Shown: positions 1 to 8,270, counted from the stretch's first letter. The stretch is DNA of 64,000 nt from Bacteroidota bacterium (GCA_018267365.1 JAFDYQ010000001.1:279401-343400), one strand, 5' to 3'. Numbers and translations: made by a program. The notes: a model not told the origin generated them from the sequence alone.

Positions 1-1
1 A

Positions 2-397
2 GTGATCAACCTGACACGTGGGCTGACCAAAGAGGCGGAGGACAGCACCAATAGCTACCTGGTGGCGCGCTGTCTCTCGCGCTTCTACACCCCTATAGTA
101 TCGGAGCGGCTGCACGAGCTAAACCGCAAATACTTTGGCAAGACGATCAACTCTGTGCGGATGAAGTACAATACCTCTAACTGGGGTAGCTGCTCTACCC
201 AGGGCAATATCAATATATCCGTGCGCCTGATGTTTGCGCCGGATGAGGTGATAGACTATGTGCTGATACATGAGCTGGCGCATCTGGTGCATGCGGATCA
301 CTCACCACGCTTCTGGACGCTGGTGGAGAAGATAGATCCGGACTACTACTCTAAGGAGAAGCATCTGACGGCGAATAATTTTAAGTATTATCTGTAG
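2..397 (+). CDS. YgjP-like zinc metallopeptidase (DUF45), 5' partial
   Basis: This is the C-terminal part of a YgjP/DUF45-type predicted zinc metallopeptidase. The zinc site is visible as HELAH near residue 90, preceded by WGSCSTQGNINISVRL and followed by HSPRFW, the order typical of the family. The reading frame is open to the left edge and the family normally has about 230 residues, so the GTG at position 2 is probably internal and the true start lies outside the window. No signal peptide can be judged. Function beyond a zinc-dependent peptidase fold is unknown. The frame ends in TAG and the next 107 bases carry a short repeat element. Confidence 0.85.
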   Translation: MINLTRGLTKEAEDSTNSYLVARCLSRFYTPIVSERLHELNRKYFGKTINSVRMKYNTSNWGSCSTQGNINISVRLMFAPDEVIDYVLIHELAHLVHADHSPRFWTLVEKIDPDYYSKEKHLTANNFKYYL

Positions 398-444
398 GTC
401 AAATCCACCTTTGTCTCTCCTGTAGAAGGGGGAGTGTCAACATT
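398..444. repeat. Dispersed CCCCTTT/AAGGGGG repeat, copy 1
   Basis: A 47-base stretch starts GTCAAATCCACCTTTGTC and ends CCTGTAGAAGGGGGAGTGTCAACA. The same two blocks recur at 2469-2550 with two or three changes. The arms can pair imperfectly through the C-rich and G-rich runs. It lies directly after the stop codon of the metallopeptidase gene. It resembles a small non-coding dispersed repeat; no coding potential is seen. Confidence 0.5.
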
Positions 445-504
445 TTGCGAATTTTGGGCAAAGCTGTCAGATGATGTCTTTGATGCAGGGATAAACGAAC
501 TAAA

Positions 505-1137
505 TCAGGAGTTTGGTGCGAAGAGGTCTTCGGCGAACTGGATGTAGGTACAGTGTAGTGGTGGCTTGGCGGTGTAGAGGTGTGGGTGCTTTGCTGCATC
601 GGCGCGGAGGGCGGCGATGACCTCATTGTCGGTCTCGCGAGGGCTAAAGTCTTTGTAAGCTGGATCATTTACATATTCCTGCTCGTAAAGTTCCTCGGCT
701 GTGAGCGGTTTAGGAGCCTTTTCCTTTTTTGTTTTTGAACCGGAGAGGGGTTTTTCAATTTGCATCTCCGGAAACTCATGGCTGAGGTGGGATGGCAGCT
801 CTGGCTCTCCTTTAGCGCCGTAGCCGTAGTTGTTTTTCAGAATGAAATGGCAGGTGGAGGCGTTGAGGCGCTTGAAGAGGCCACCGTGCTCCAGTTTCTC
901 TATAAAGAGGGACTCGATGAAGTAGATGTGGTCCATGATGTCTTCATCGGCTTCAAATTTCTTTTTCCAGTAGCTCCAGATCTGCTTGTAGCAGCGGACT
1001 TTATTAAGCGCCTGGGTGAGGGTGTAGCAGAGGTCGTACTCGTGGAGCGCGACGGCTTCGATCTTGCAGAGCATTTGAATGGTTTTTTCGCGGGTCCATT
1101 TGGAGGCGTTTTGATTGCCGAGTTGTGTGGTGGACAT
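505..1137 (-). CDS. Hypothetical protein resembling phage terminase small subunit (DNA-packaging gp3-like)
   Basis: A 210-residue soluble protein without signal peptide. The N-terminus (LGNQNASKW) and the middle section, with an IWSYWKKKF segment near residue 53 and LNASTCHFILKNNYGY near residue 93, resemble the small terminase or DNA-packaging proteins of Bacteroidota phages, where a helical DNA-binding core precedes an LNAxxxxFxLKNxxGY motif. The C-terminal third is lysine- and acid-rich. No large terminase, portal or other phage gene is nearby, so it is either a domesticated or stranded prophage gene or a cellular protein sharing the fold. The function is inferred only from this resemblance. 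A repeat (TTTGTTTTTGAACCGGAGAG) lies within its coding region and again 800 bases away. Confidence 0.55.
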   Translation of the reverse strand: MSTTQLGNQNASKWTREKTIQMLCKIEAVALHEYDLCYTLTQALNKVRCYKQIWSYWKKKFEADEDIMDHIYFIESLFIEKLEHGGLFKRLNASTCHFILKNNYGYGAKGEPELPSHLSHEFPEMQIEKPLSGSKTKKEKAPKPLTAEELYEQEYVNDPAYKDFSPRETDNEVIAALRADAAKHPHLYTAKPPLHCTYIQFAEDLFAPNS

Positions 1138-1630
1138 AGGTATTTATTTAGAGTAAAAGAATCAAGCCTCTAAATCCCCAAAGGGGACTTTAATACAGAA
1201 TACAGTTTTGAACCACGTAAAGGCATAGAAAGATTGTGCCTGATGCGGCTATTTACTTAAGTGAAAGATTGCTTCGAGAAATGTTGCTATCTATTTTTTA
1301 AGATGAAATACGTTTTTGAACCATGCAGGACACATAGAAATGCAGGGAGATATAGGTTCCTTGTGATGATGCAAATATGCTAAAAAAGAGCGAATTTTTG
1401 CAGGGGATTTATTCACAAAGGTGGCGCATGATGGTTTGCGTAGGGCGATGCCCTACGCTAGGGCGTATCGCCCCTTCGGGGCTTAAATACAAAAGTAAGT
1501 ACTGTAAAGTTTACGTGTTATAAATAATTTGTTTTTGAACCGGAGAGGGTGTTTTGGATGGTTGATTTGCGAGGGTCTTACCCATTAGATGTATTCATCC
1601 TATTGATCACATGAATCAAACAAATCATAG
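1138..1630. other. Intergenic region with degenerate repeats and hairpins
   Basis: No gene is visible in these 493 bases. They hold a TCCCC-AAA-GGGGA hairpin at 1175-1187, three copies of TTTTGAACC (1206-1214, 1314-1322, 1533-1541), and a palindromic block at 1438-1482. The region separates two leftward genes and should hold the promoter of the terminase-like gene; no convincing -7/-33 pair was found. Confidence 0.6.
1438..1482. repeat. REP-like double hairpin
   Basis: GCGTAGGGC (1438-1446) and GCCCTACGC (1450-1458) form a perfect 9-base inverted repeat around GAT. It is followed by GCCCC-TTC-GGGGC at 1470-1482, and GGGCG-TAT-CGCCC at 1461-1473 offers an alternative fold. The GTAG foot and paired hairpins resemble REP elements. 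Whether it is mobilised by the transposase at 35.2 kb is not known, since that gene's own palindromes have a different sequence. Confidence 0.5.
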
Positions 1631-2374
1631 TCAGGGTTGGGTGGCGATGATGACGTCTTTATCTTCGAGGAAGTCTGGCTCATAGCGGAAGCGCATGAGG
1701 AGGCGGGCTACGGTCACGACGTCGCGCTGGCAGTATTCTACTATGCGCTTAAGGCCTTGCTGCTCGTAGTAGACCATGCAGACGTCCTTGCCCTCTATGT
1801 CCTCCTTGGGACTGGGTATGCCGAGGACGTGGGTCAACAGTTTGAGTGAAGTATAATTTTTATTGTCGCCAAACTTCCAGAGCTGGAGCGTGTCTACCAT
1901 CTCTGTCTCCCAGGGTTTCTTGCCGGAGATATCAAAGAGGGCAGGCAGGCGCAGGTTATTGATGACCATGCGGCGGCAGAGGAAGGGGATGTCAAACTCG
2001 CGGATATTGTGGCCGGAAAATTTGAAGCGGTCAGGATTGGGGAAGTGGCGGTTGAACAGCGTGACCACATCACTGAGCAGCTGGTGCTCGTCATCGCCGT
2101 AGATGGAGCGGAGGCGAAAGGTATCTGCATTGGCCTCGCGGTCGTACCAAAAGAAGCCGATGGACATACAGATCACCCGGGCAAACTCTGAGTAGACGCC
2201 TGCGCGTTTCAGATAGCCCTCTTCGGCGGTCTCATCGGGTATTTTGAGCGTGGCGTGCTTGATGGCCCATAGGTCCTTCTCCGCCTCGGGTAGTTCGTGC
2301 CAGGAGCCGACGCGCGGTACGGTCTCGATATCGAGGAAAAGGAGGTTGCGCAGGTAGCCGTTTTGCAGCAGCAC
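1631..2374 (-). CDS. PolB-like 3'-5' exonuclease (DnaQ superfamily)
   Basis: A 247-residue predicted 3'-5' exonuclease with the fold of the proofreading domain of family B DNA polymerases. The three exonuclease motifs are visible: FLDIETVP near residue 14 (Exo I, D and E), FSGHNIREFDIPFL near residue 119 (Exo II) and YCQRDVVTVARL near residue 215 (Exo III, YxxxD-type). It has no polymerase domain and matches the stand-alone predicted PolB-like exonuclease family found in many Bacteroidota. It probably acts on DNA in repair or processing, which is inference. The first codon chosen is GTG and is uncertain, since Exo I lies only about 13 residues from the start. Confidence 0.8.
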   Translation of the reverse strand: MLLQNGYLRNLLFLDIETVPRVGSWHELPEAEKDLWAIKHATLKIPDETAEEGYLKRAGVYSEFARVICMSIGFFWYDREANADTFRLRSIYGDDEHQLLSDVVTLFNRHFPNPDRFKFSGHNIREFDIPFLCRRMVINNLRLPALFDISGKKPWETEMVDTLQLWKFGDNKNYTSLKLLTHVLGIPSPKEDIEGKDVCMVYYEQQGLKRIVEYCQRDVVTVARLLMRFRYEPDFLEDKDVIIATQP

Positions 2375-2701
2375 GACAGATGATTTTAAAATGAAAGTAT
2401 AAAAAGTCTGGAATTAAAGGCGGGGAGTGATAGCGGTTTTGTGGTACTGCATTGCTTTGTGGTACTGTGTCAAATCCCCCTTTGTCCCCGGACACCTGTA
2501 TACTATGTCTCCGGTTCATACACCCCTGTAAAAGGGGGAATGTCAACAATGACTGCGTGTGGGCTCAAGTGCCATACGATATGTTTGAACTTTACCGTAG
2601 GTTCATTCCTCGCATTGTCTCTTGTCTGACGTCTATCGCCGCCTGTCGGTAGGCAGGTCTCAAGTCTATTTCTTATATTCACGCTCCCAAATTTTTCATA
2701 T
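2375..2701. other. Divergent intergenic region upstream of lysS
   Basis: These 327 bases separate the leftward exonuclease gene from rightward lysS, so promoters for both should lie here. A TATATTCA box at 2674-2681 fits a Bacteroidota -7 element, 20 bases before the lysS ATG. The region also carries the second copy of the dispersed repeat (2469-2550) and a CCTGTCGGTAGGCAGG near-palindrome at about 2643-2658. No gene is seen. Confidence 0.5.
2469..2550. repeat. Dispersed CCCCTTT/AAGGGGG repeat, copy 2
   Basis: It shares GTCAAATCC-CCTTTGTC at its left end and CCTGTAAAAGGGGGAATGTCAACA at its right end with 398-444, but contains an extra central block bounded by CCGGA and TCCGG. The outer arms CCCCCTTT and AAAGGGGG are complementary, so the whole unit can fold into a hairpin. 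Size and structure suggest a small non-autonomous element. Confidence 0.5.
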
Positions 2702-4252
2702 ATGAGTGAGCATCTGAATGATCAGGAGATAGCCCGTCGCGAGAAGCTGAAGGGCCTGATAGAAGCGGGGATAGACCCCTACCCTGCCCCTATGTGGGAG
2801 GTAAACGCGACTGCCAAAGAGATACTGGATGCTGTAGAGAAACACAAAGCTGCGCACCCCGGCGAGGAGGTGCATGAGGTGGAAGGCTACAAGGATATCA
2901 GCATAGCCGGCCGTATCATGAGCATCAATGCCAAGGGCAAGGTGACCTTCATCAAGATACTGGACAATACGACCCGTATACAGCTCTTCATCTCGATAGA
3001 TAATATCTGCCCGGGTGAGGACAAGTCTCTCTATAATAATGTGATCAAAGGACTGCTGGATCTCGGTGACTTTATAGGTGTGAAGGGTGAGGCCTTTGTG
3101 ACCAAGACGGGTGAGACGTCTATCCGTGTGAAGGAATTTAAAGTGCTGGGCAAGGCGCTGCGCCCTATGCCGGTGGTGAAGGAGAAAGATGGCGAGGTGT
3201 TTGACGCCTTTACCGATCCGGAGCTGCGCTGGAGGCAGCGCTATGTGGACCTGGTGGTCAATCCTGATGTAAAGGAGACATTCCTGAAGCGTACGCAGAT
3301 GGTAAAGACGATCCGCGACTTCCTGAATGAGCATGGTGGTGTGGAGGTAGATACGCCGGTGCTGCAGGGGATACCGGGTGGCGCGGCGGCGCGCCCATTC
3401 ATCACCCATCACAATGCGCTGGATACACAGCTCTACCTGCGTATAGCCAATGAGCTATACCTGAAGCGCCTGATAGTAGGTGGTTTTGACTTTGTGTATG
3501 AGTTCAGCCGCAACTTCCGCAATGAGGGTATGAGCCGCAAGCACAATCCGGAGTTTACGATCCTGGAGTTCTACGTGGCATATAAGGACTATATCTGGAT
3601 GATGGACTTTACCGAGCGGATGCTGGAGAAAGTAGCAACGGCTATGCACGGTACTACAGAGCTGACGGTAGGTGAGAATAAGATCAACTTTAAGGCACCA
3701 TTCAAGCGCATCACGATCTATGATGCCATCAAGGAATATACGGGCCATGATGTGAGCACTATGACCGAGGAGCAGATCTACGATGTGTGCAAGTCACTGC
3801 GCCTGGAGGTGGACAAGACGATGGGCAAGGGCAAGCTGATAGACGAACTCTTCAGCGCGAAGTGTGAGAAGAACTTCATACAGCCGACCTTTATCACTGA
3901 CTACCCGGTAGAGATGAGCCCGCTGACCAAGAAGCACCGCAGCAAGCCGGGCCTCGTAGAGCGCTTTGAGCTGATGGTGAACGGACAGGAAATAGGCAAT
4001 GCCTACAGCGAGCTGAACGACCCGCTGGACCAGCGTGCGCGCTTTGAGGAGCAGGTGCGGCTGATGGAGCGCGGCGATGATGAGGCGATGTTCATAGACT
4101 ATGACTTCCTCCGCGCGCTGGAGTATGGTATGCCGCCTACAGCGGGTATCGGTATCGGTATAGACCGTCTGTGCATGCTGATGACCAACCAGCCTACGAT
4201 ACAGGAGGTGCTGTTCTTTCCTCAGATGAGGCCGGAGAATCTGACGTCGTAA
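2702..4252 (+). CDS. lysS: Lysyl-tRNA synthetase, class II
   Basis: Charges tRNA-Lys with lysine in the cytoplasm. The 516-residue protein has the class IIb layout: an N-terminal OB-fold anticodon-binding domain (about residues 60-165) followed by the catalytic core. Motif 2 is visible as FRNEGMSRKHNPEF near residue 270, with TILEFY after it, and motif 3 as GIGIGIDRLCML near residue 481, ending in FFPQMRPE. Length is normal for the family and no motif residue is missing. The ATG at 2702 follows a TATATTCA -7-like box at 2674. It is monocistronic, with an inverted repeat downstream. Confidence 0.97.
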   Translation: MSEHLNDQEIARREKLKGLIEAGIDPYPAPMWEVNATAKEILDAVEKHKAAHPGEEVHEVEGYKDISIAGRIMSINAKGKVTFIKILDNTTRIQLFISIDNICPGEDKSLYNNVIKGLLDLGDFIGVKGEAFVTKTGETSIRVKEFKVLGKALRPMPVVKEKDGEVFDAFTDPELRWRQRYVDLVVNPDVKETFLKRTQMVKTIRDFLNEHGGVEVDTPVLQGIPGGAAARPFITHHNALDTQLYLRIANELYLKRLIVGGFDFVYEFSRNFRNEGMSRKHNPEFTILEFYVAYKDYIWMMDFTERMLEKVATAMHGTTELTVGENKINFKAPFKRITIYDAIKEYTGHDVSTMTEEQIYDVCKSLRLEVDKTMGKGKLIDELFSAKCEKNFIQPTFITDYPVEMSPLTKKHRSKPGLVERFELMVNGQEIGNAYSELNDPLDQRARFEEQVRLMERGDDEAMFIDYDFLRALEYGMPPTAGIGIGIDRLCMLMTNQPTIQEVLFFPQMRPENLTS

Positions 4253-4341
4253 TCAATGCTTTGCATACGGATAACGCGAATGATAAGGGTTCTTTAGTAT
4301 ACCTATGTCTGGTTCGTGAGGATACGACCTACTGATAGAGA

Positions 4342-4363
4342 GTTCAAGCGTGGACGCTTGAAC
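4342..4363. repeat. Perfect 10-bp inverted repeat after lysS
   Basis: GTTCAAGCGT and ACGCTTGAAC flank a GG loop. The same 22-base element, with two changes, lies after glyS at 58060-58081. There is no T-run, so it is not a classical terminator; it may be a small repeated hairpin that stabilises mRNA 3' ends. Confidence 0.55.
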
Positions 4364-4390
4364 TAGCCAGAAAACGAGAATCACGTCGAT

Positions 4391-4412
4391 AGACTTTTCT
4401 ATATTTAAGTCT
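4391..4412 (+). promoter_or_regulatory. Possible -7 box within an inverted repeat
   Basis: TATATTTA at 4400-4407 lies 17 bases before the ATG of the next gene and is framed by AGACTT (4391-4396) and AAGTCT (4407-4412). It could be a promoter with an overlapping operator. The evidence is the pattern alone. Confidence 0.35.
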
Positions 4413-4424
4413 AAATAGGATATT

Positions 4425-5012
4425 ATGAAAACTCCTACCTGGGCCTATATTGTTGGGATCTTAATGATGCTGCTAGGCGGCTGCAATACATTGAAGAATA
4501 TTCAACTAGTGCTGACTCCAACTATCATGGAGAATCAAAAAGCAATGATGAAAAGCTTTACATCTACAGCATCTGCAAAAGCGGATACTGTAAGGGAAAG
4601 CCACGGTGATTCCAGTGTCATCGTCATACAAAAAACTCAATCTCCCTTTGCCAATAAAGAGATGAGCCAGACTATGGAAAAGATCTTTTTTATGTCTGAC
4701 TTCCAAAAGAAATGGGTGGTAAGGCTTGGGTGCATTGGCTTTATTCCAGCACTGATATACATATTGGCTGGTTTGTTTTTTGTAATGCGAAAATGGTTTG
4801 CAGTCAAGGTAGCTTATCTGGCTTTAGTGTTAGCTACCTGCTTCAGTATTGCCAGAACGCTGATATTATCCCATGATGCCTCGACCGGGTTTCTGGCCAT
4901 GAGCGCAGGATTTGGTACGCTATTCGGTATCATGATCGATGTAATTTTATTGATCGTAATAATTGCATCTGACAAGTCCGCCTATAGAAAGGCAGAAGTA
5001 TCTACATACTGA
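4425..5012 (+). CDS. Hypothetical membrane protein
   Basis: A 195-residue protein of unknown function. The N-terminal hydrophobic segment ends in LLGGC near residue 20 and could be a lipobox or simply a membrane anchor. A polar, probably extracytoplasmic, stretch (residues 25-100) follows, then three hydrophobic segments at about 101-122, 127-147 and 155-182. No enzymatic motif is seen. It appears to be a single-gene unit: its own promoter-like box lies upstream and a strong terminator hairpin downstream. The sequence is more AT-rich than neighbouring genes. Confidence 0.65.
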   Translation: MKTPTWAYIVGILMMLLGGCNTLKNIQLVLTPTIMENQKAMMKSFTSTASAKADTVRESHGDSSVIVIQKTQSPFANKEMSQTMEKIFFMSDFQKKWVVRLGCIGFIPALIYILAGLFFVMRKWFAVKVAYLALVLATCFSIARTLILSHDASTGFLAMSAGFGTLFGIMIDVILLIVIIASDKSAYRKAEVSTY

Positions 5013-5031
5013 ATCCATATCATAACAAATG

Positions 5032-5066
5032 AAAAGCCCGAAGTTTTCACTCCGGGCTTTTATATT
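5032..5066. terminator. Bidirectional terminator
   Basis: AAAAGCCCG (5032-5040) and CGGGCTTTT (5053-5061) form a 9-base stem with a 12-base loop and are followed by T/A-rich sequence. It lies between two convergent genes and can serve both strands, because the A-run on one side reads as a T-run on the other strand. Confidence 0.8.
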
Positions 5067-5081
5067 TCTGTATACTAATGC

Positions 5082-6008
5082 TTACTGTGCAGTGAAAGTG
5101 CTCAGCTCATCGCGGCTGGCGTCGAACTCAAACACATCATTTATCTTGAAGTAGTTGTTCTTGTCATAGCAGTACTTGTAGGCAAACTTGGCGAAATCCA
5201 GCTTTGATGCCTCAAAGGTGAAGAGCCGGCAGATTGATCTGATCTGATCCGCATACATACAGTTGTTAGAAATGATAGACTTGGCTGATTTCAGTTTAGT
5301 CTCTTCAAAAGTAGCTTTCTCTATGGAAGCCTTGGCAGAAGCATAGTCTGCTGATGTCATAGCATAAGCACATGGACCGGCTGCCGCAGGTGGCGGAGGC
5401 GGAGGAGTAGAGCCGGTAGTGGTAGTAGTGGTGTATGTGGTAGTAGTGGTAGTCTGCTGGGTACTGAGGTTAGGATCATTGATATGCACATTCATATTGA
5501 CGCCCATGCCGCCCATATTGACACCTACATTAGCGGCATTGGTGCCGGTGGTAGTGGTGGTGGTTTCTGTCACAGTAGTCTGTACTACCGGTATGGTAGT
5601 GCCATAGTTATATACTACTACATCGGGAGGTATGACTGGTGTAGCGGTGACCACTACCGGAGTAGCAGAGAAATAGCGGAGTACCTGCTTACCATTCTTG
5701 TCCGTTTTAATTTTGTATGTCACATCCATAGACTGGGTCTGATTGCCGGGATCTGTGACAGGCAGGTAGTTTTTGCTGACCTCTCCGAGCGCCTTGTCAT
5801 CGAAAAGAATCTTGCAGTTATAATACGGTTGCGTTAGATTCTGCAGGCGTATATTGGTCTCCGGCTTGTCATTCATCCGGGTGCCATTCAGAATGAGATA
5901 GAACTTGTGTCCGTCTTCGGAGAAAATAGTGAGTGTAGAGTTGATCAGCTGCGCCATAGATGCAGTATAGATCAGCACACAGCTCATGAGGAGTGTAAGC
6001 TTCTTCAT
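5082..6008 (-). CDS. Exported DUF4476 protein with Thr-rich linker
   Basis: A 308-residue exported protein. Residues 1-19 form a signal peptide (cleavage after ASMA). An N-terminal domain (about 20-130) is followed by a low-complexity section dominated by threonine, with a short VGVNMGGMGVNMNV block in the middle and a polyproline run near residue 203. The C-terminal roughly 95 residues, beginning near SADYASAKASI, match the DUF4476 domain common in Bacteroidota exported proteins, with MYADQIRSICRLFTFE and KLDFAKFAYKYCYD. Its biochemical role is unknown. It is transcribed towards the shared terminator at 5032. Confidence 0.8.
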   Translation of the reverse strand: MKKLTLLMSCVLIYTASMAQLINSTLTIFSEDGHKFYLILNGTRMNDKPETNIRLQNLTQPYYNCKILFDDKALGEVSKNYLPVTDPGNQTQSMDVTYKIKTDKNGKQVLRYFSATPVVVTATPVIPPDVVVYNYGTTIPVVQTTVTETTTTTTGTNAANVGVNMGGMGVNMNVHINDPNLSTQQTTTTTTYTTTTTTGSTPPPPPPAAAGPCAYAMTSADYASAKASIEKATFEETKLKSAKSIISNNCMYADQIRSICRLFTFEASKLDFAKFAYKYCYDKNNYFKINDVFEFDASRDELSTFTAQ

Positions 6009-6112
6009 TTTGTGGGTATTTTAAGTAATTGAATTGGTTATATCCCGAGGGAGATAACAATCGTACCAAATATAAAAAGTAATGGCAGCTTTTACTTTTT
6101 TTGGCTTACACC

Positions 6113-6400
6113 CTATTTCTTACCTATATAAGATTTGATAGCATGGACATAATCTTCAAAAGCTTTGATCCCGGCTTTTGTGATCCGGCAGGTGGTCTGG
6201 GGGTAGTTGCCCTTGAAGGATTTCTCTATCGTAATGTACCCCCCCTCGGCCAGCTTATTGAGCTGTACGCTCAGATTGCCGGCGGTGGCGCCGGTCTTTT
6301 CCCTGAGAAATGTAAAGTCAGCCTCCTGCACACTGATCAGCAGTGACATCACAGCGAGCCGCAGCTCAGAGTGCAGGAGGGGATCGAGGGGTTTAAACAT
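6113..6400 (-). CDS. Winged-helix transcriptional regulator (HTH_34 type)
   Basis: A 95-residue one-domain DNA-binding protein. It starts MFKPLDPLLHSELRLA and has the winged-helix pattern of the MarR-like HTH_34 family: a helix-turn-helix around LREKTGATAGNLSVQLNKL and a wing containing YITIEKSF. The ATG at 6400 was chosen because the family begins just before the xLDPxxHSELRLAI segment, and because it overlaps the upstream stop codon by 8 bases, indicating translational coupling. Proteins of this kind typically repress their own operon with the partner membrane protein; that is family knowledge, and no operator was identified here. Confidence 0.85.
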   Translation of the reverse strand: MFKPLDPLLHSELRLAVMSLLISVQEADFTFLREKTGATAGNLSVQLNKLAEGGYITIEKSFKGNYPQTTCRITKAGIKAFEDYVHAIKSYIGKK

Positions 6401-6983
6401 CCGACTGAGATTTGTATAGCCGGCGCAAGATAATACCGGGTATGATATATCCAAGAAGCACACCGAGCGCCTCCAGCAGGAGCTGGTCTACCGGCTGCAC
6501 CCAGAGGCAGGCTATGGTCAGCGCAAAAAAGACAATACCACCTGCTATCATGGGCCGGAAACGCAGCATAAGGCCGGAGGCGAAAGTGACGAGGCCAGTG
6601 ATAGTAAGTATATAAGGGATAGGCGAAATCTGGGCTGTGCCACTCATAAAAAGCACCAGGAATAAGGCTGCGCCATAGGACCACCAGAGGTATTTGATAT
6701 TGGTGTCTACTACAGTGCGTACACCGCTATTTTTCCTGAACTTTCGCTCATATAAAATCCCCAGCGGAACGCCGACGACAGGCATAAAGAGCCACGGAAG
6801 TCCTGCTATACTGGTGTACCCGGCCAGAAATAGAAAATAGTTTAGCAGGCAGCAGATGATCACGATCACTCCCCAGAGTATAAGGTGAAATCCGTCATCC
6901 GCTACCTTATTGCGGGCAGTATTGATCATAGATTGTATGAGCTCCAGGCTCTCCTCGTGGGTCATTGGTTTTTCTTGTGTCAT
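6393..6983 (-). CDS. Conserved membrane protein cotranscribed with regulator
   Basis: A 196-residue membrane protein of a Bacteroidota family that regularly accompanies a small winged-helix regulator. It begins MTQEKPMTHEESLELIQSMI, a soluble helix, and then has five to six hydrophobic segments (about residues 36-57, 60-80, 103-120, 125-143, 148-163 and 168-186). The ATG at 6983 is preferred over one 12 codons upstream because the conserved N-terminus begins there. Its function is unknown. It is the first gene of a two-gene unit and its stop codon overlaps the regulator's start by 8 bases. Confidence 0.8.
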   Translation of the reverse strand: MTQEKPMTHEESLELIQSMINTARNKVADDGFHLILWGVIVIICCLLNYFLFLAGYTSIAGLPWLFMPVVGVPLGILYERKFRKNSGVRTVVDTNIKYLWWSYGAALFLVLFMSGTAQISPIPYILTITGLVTFASGLMLRFRPMIAGGIVFFALTIACLWVQPVDQLLLEALGVLLGYIIPGIILRRLYKSQSDV

Positions 6984-7100
6984 GATAGTTGGTTTTAGTT
7001 TGAATAGTAACGCAAACATAAACTAGTTTACATTATAAACCAAATTTGAATTAAAAAATCCTTAGGCATATCCTAAAGATCTTTTAATATCCTATGCGGA

Positions 7101-8240
7101 TCAAGCCAATACGCTGCGGGATATCACGATACGCTGCACCTCTGAGGTGCCCTCATATATCTGTGTGATCTTGGCATCGCGCATGAGGCGCTCTACATGG
7201 TATTCCTTCACATAGCCGTAGCCGCCGTGTATCTGTACTGCCTCTACGGTGGTTTTCATAGCCACCTCTGATGCAAATACCTTGGCCATAGAGCTGGCGA
7301 TGTCATAGTTCTCACCTGCATCCTTCAATGCTGCGGCTTTATATACCAGCAGCCTGGCTGCCTCTATTTCTGTAGCCATATCGGCCAGTTTGAAAGCAAC
7401 TGCCTGGTGGTTGATGATCTCCTTGCCGAAGGCAGAACGCTGCTTGGCGTAAGCCGCGGCCAGCTCGTAAGCACCGGCAGCGATACCCAGTGCCTGCGCG
7501 GCGATACCGATACGGCCACCCGCCAGCGTCTTCATGGCAAACTTGAAACCGAAGCCATCCTCACCAATGCGGTTTTCCTTAGGGACTTTCACATCATTGA
7601 AGAGGAGCGTATGTGTATCTGAGGAACGGATACCGAGCTTGTCTTCCTTCTTGCCTACTACAAATCCGGGCATACCTTTCTCTACGATCAGAACATTGAT
7701 GCCGCGGGAACCCTTAGATGGATCTGTGTGTGCGATCACGAGGTAGACTGATGCACAGCCGCCGTTTGTGATCCAGTTTTTGGTGCCATTCAGGATGTAG
7801 TGGTCGCCCATGTCTACTGCGGTGGTGCGCTGGTGGGTAGCATCGCTACCGGCCTCTGGCTCAGACAGGCAGAAAGCTCCTATCTTTTCACCCTTGGCCA
7901 GCGGCTCGAGGTATTTCTTTTTTTGCTCCTCTGTGCCAAACTTTTCCAGGCCCCAGCATACGAGGGAGTTATTGACCGACATGAGTACAGAGGATGAGTT
8001 ATCTATTTTAGATATTTCCTCCAGGGCTATCACATAGCTGAGGGTATCGAGGCCTGCGCCACCGTACTTAGGGTCTACCATCATACCGAGGAAGCCCAGC
8101 TCTGCCATACCCCTCACCTGCTCTGCCGGCCAGGTCTGCTCAGAGTCACGCTCTATCACACCCGGTTTACATACATTCTGTGCAAAGTCGCTGGCGGCCT
8201 TGCGTATCATCTTATGCTCTTCTGACAGAGAGAAATCCAT
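7101..8240 (-). CDS. Acyl-CoA dehydrogenase (short-chain type)
   Basis: A FAD-dependent acyl-CoA dehydrogenase catalysing alpha,beta-desaturation in fatty-acid or branched-chain amino-acid breakdown. The 379-residue length is standard. The signatures are visible: AFCLSEPEAGSDA near residue 121, WITNGG near residue 160, QRSAFGKEI near residue 269, and the C-terminal IYEGTSEVQR, whose glutamate (residue 363) is the catalytic base position of short- and medium-chain enzymes. The sequence resembles butyryl-CoA dehydrogenases, but chain-length preference cannot be read from it. It is a stand-alone gene with a TATTTTTG -7 box about 30 bases upstream. Confidence 0.93.
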   Translation of the reverse strand: MDFSLSEEHKMIRKAASDFAQNVCKPGVIERDSEQTWPAEQVRGMAELGFLGMMVDPKYGGAGLDTLSYVIALEEISKIDNSSSVLMSVNNSLVCWGLEKFGTEEQKKKYLEPLAKGEKIGAFCLSEPEAGSDATHQRTTAVDMGDHYILNGTKNWITNGGCASVYLVIAHTDPSKGSRGINVLIVEKGMPGFVVGKKEDKLGIRSSDTHTLLFNDVKVPKENRIGEDGFGFKFAMKTLAGGRIGIAAQALGIAAGAYELAAAYAKQRSAFGKEIINHQAVAFKLADMATEIEAARLLVYKAAALKDAGENYDIASSMAKVFASEVAMKTTVEAVQIHGGYGYVKEYHVERLMRDAKITQIYEGTSEVQRIVISRSVLA

Positions 8241-8270
8241 ATCGTAAAAAATTTAGTGTGGCGAATATAG

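Noticed and set aside
399..668. 89-codon frame overlapping the terminase-like gene end
   Set aside because: Low-complexity Ser/Pro/Thr-rich composition, overlap with a better gene on the same strand, and repeat sequence inside.
1138..1630. A tRNA or small RNA in the repeat-rich gap
   Set aside because: The hairpins do not form a cloverleaf, no TTCRANNC T-loop was found, and the structures are better explained as repeats.
2696..3412. 238-codon open frame opposite lysS
   Set aside because: It is fully contained in the conserved OB-fold and catalytic start of lysS and has no recognised domain.
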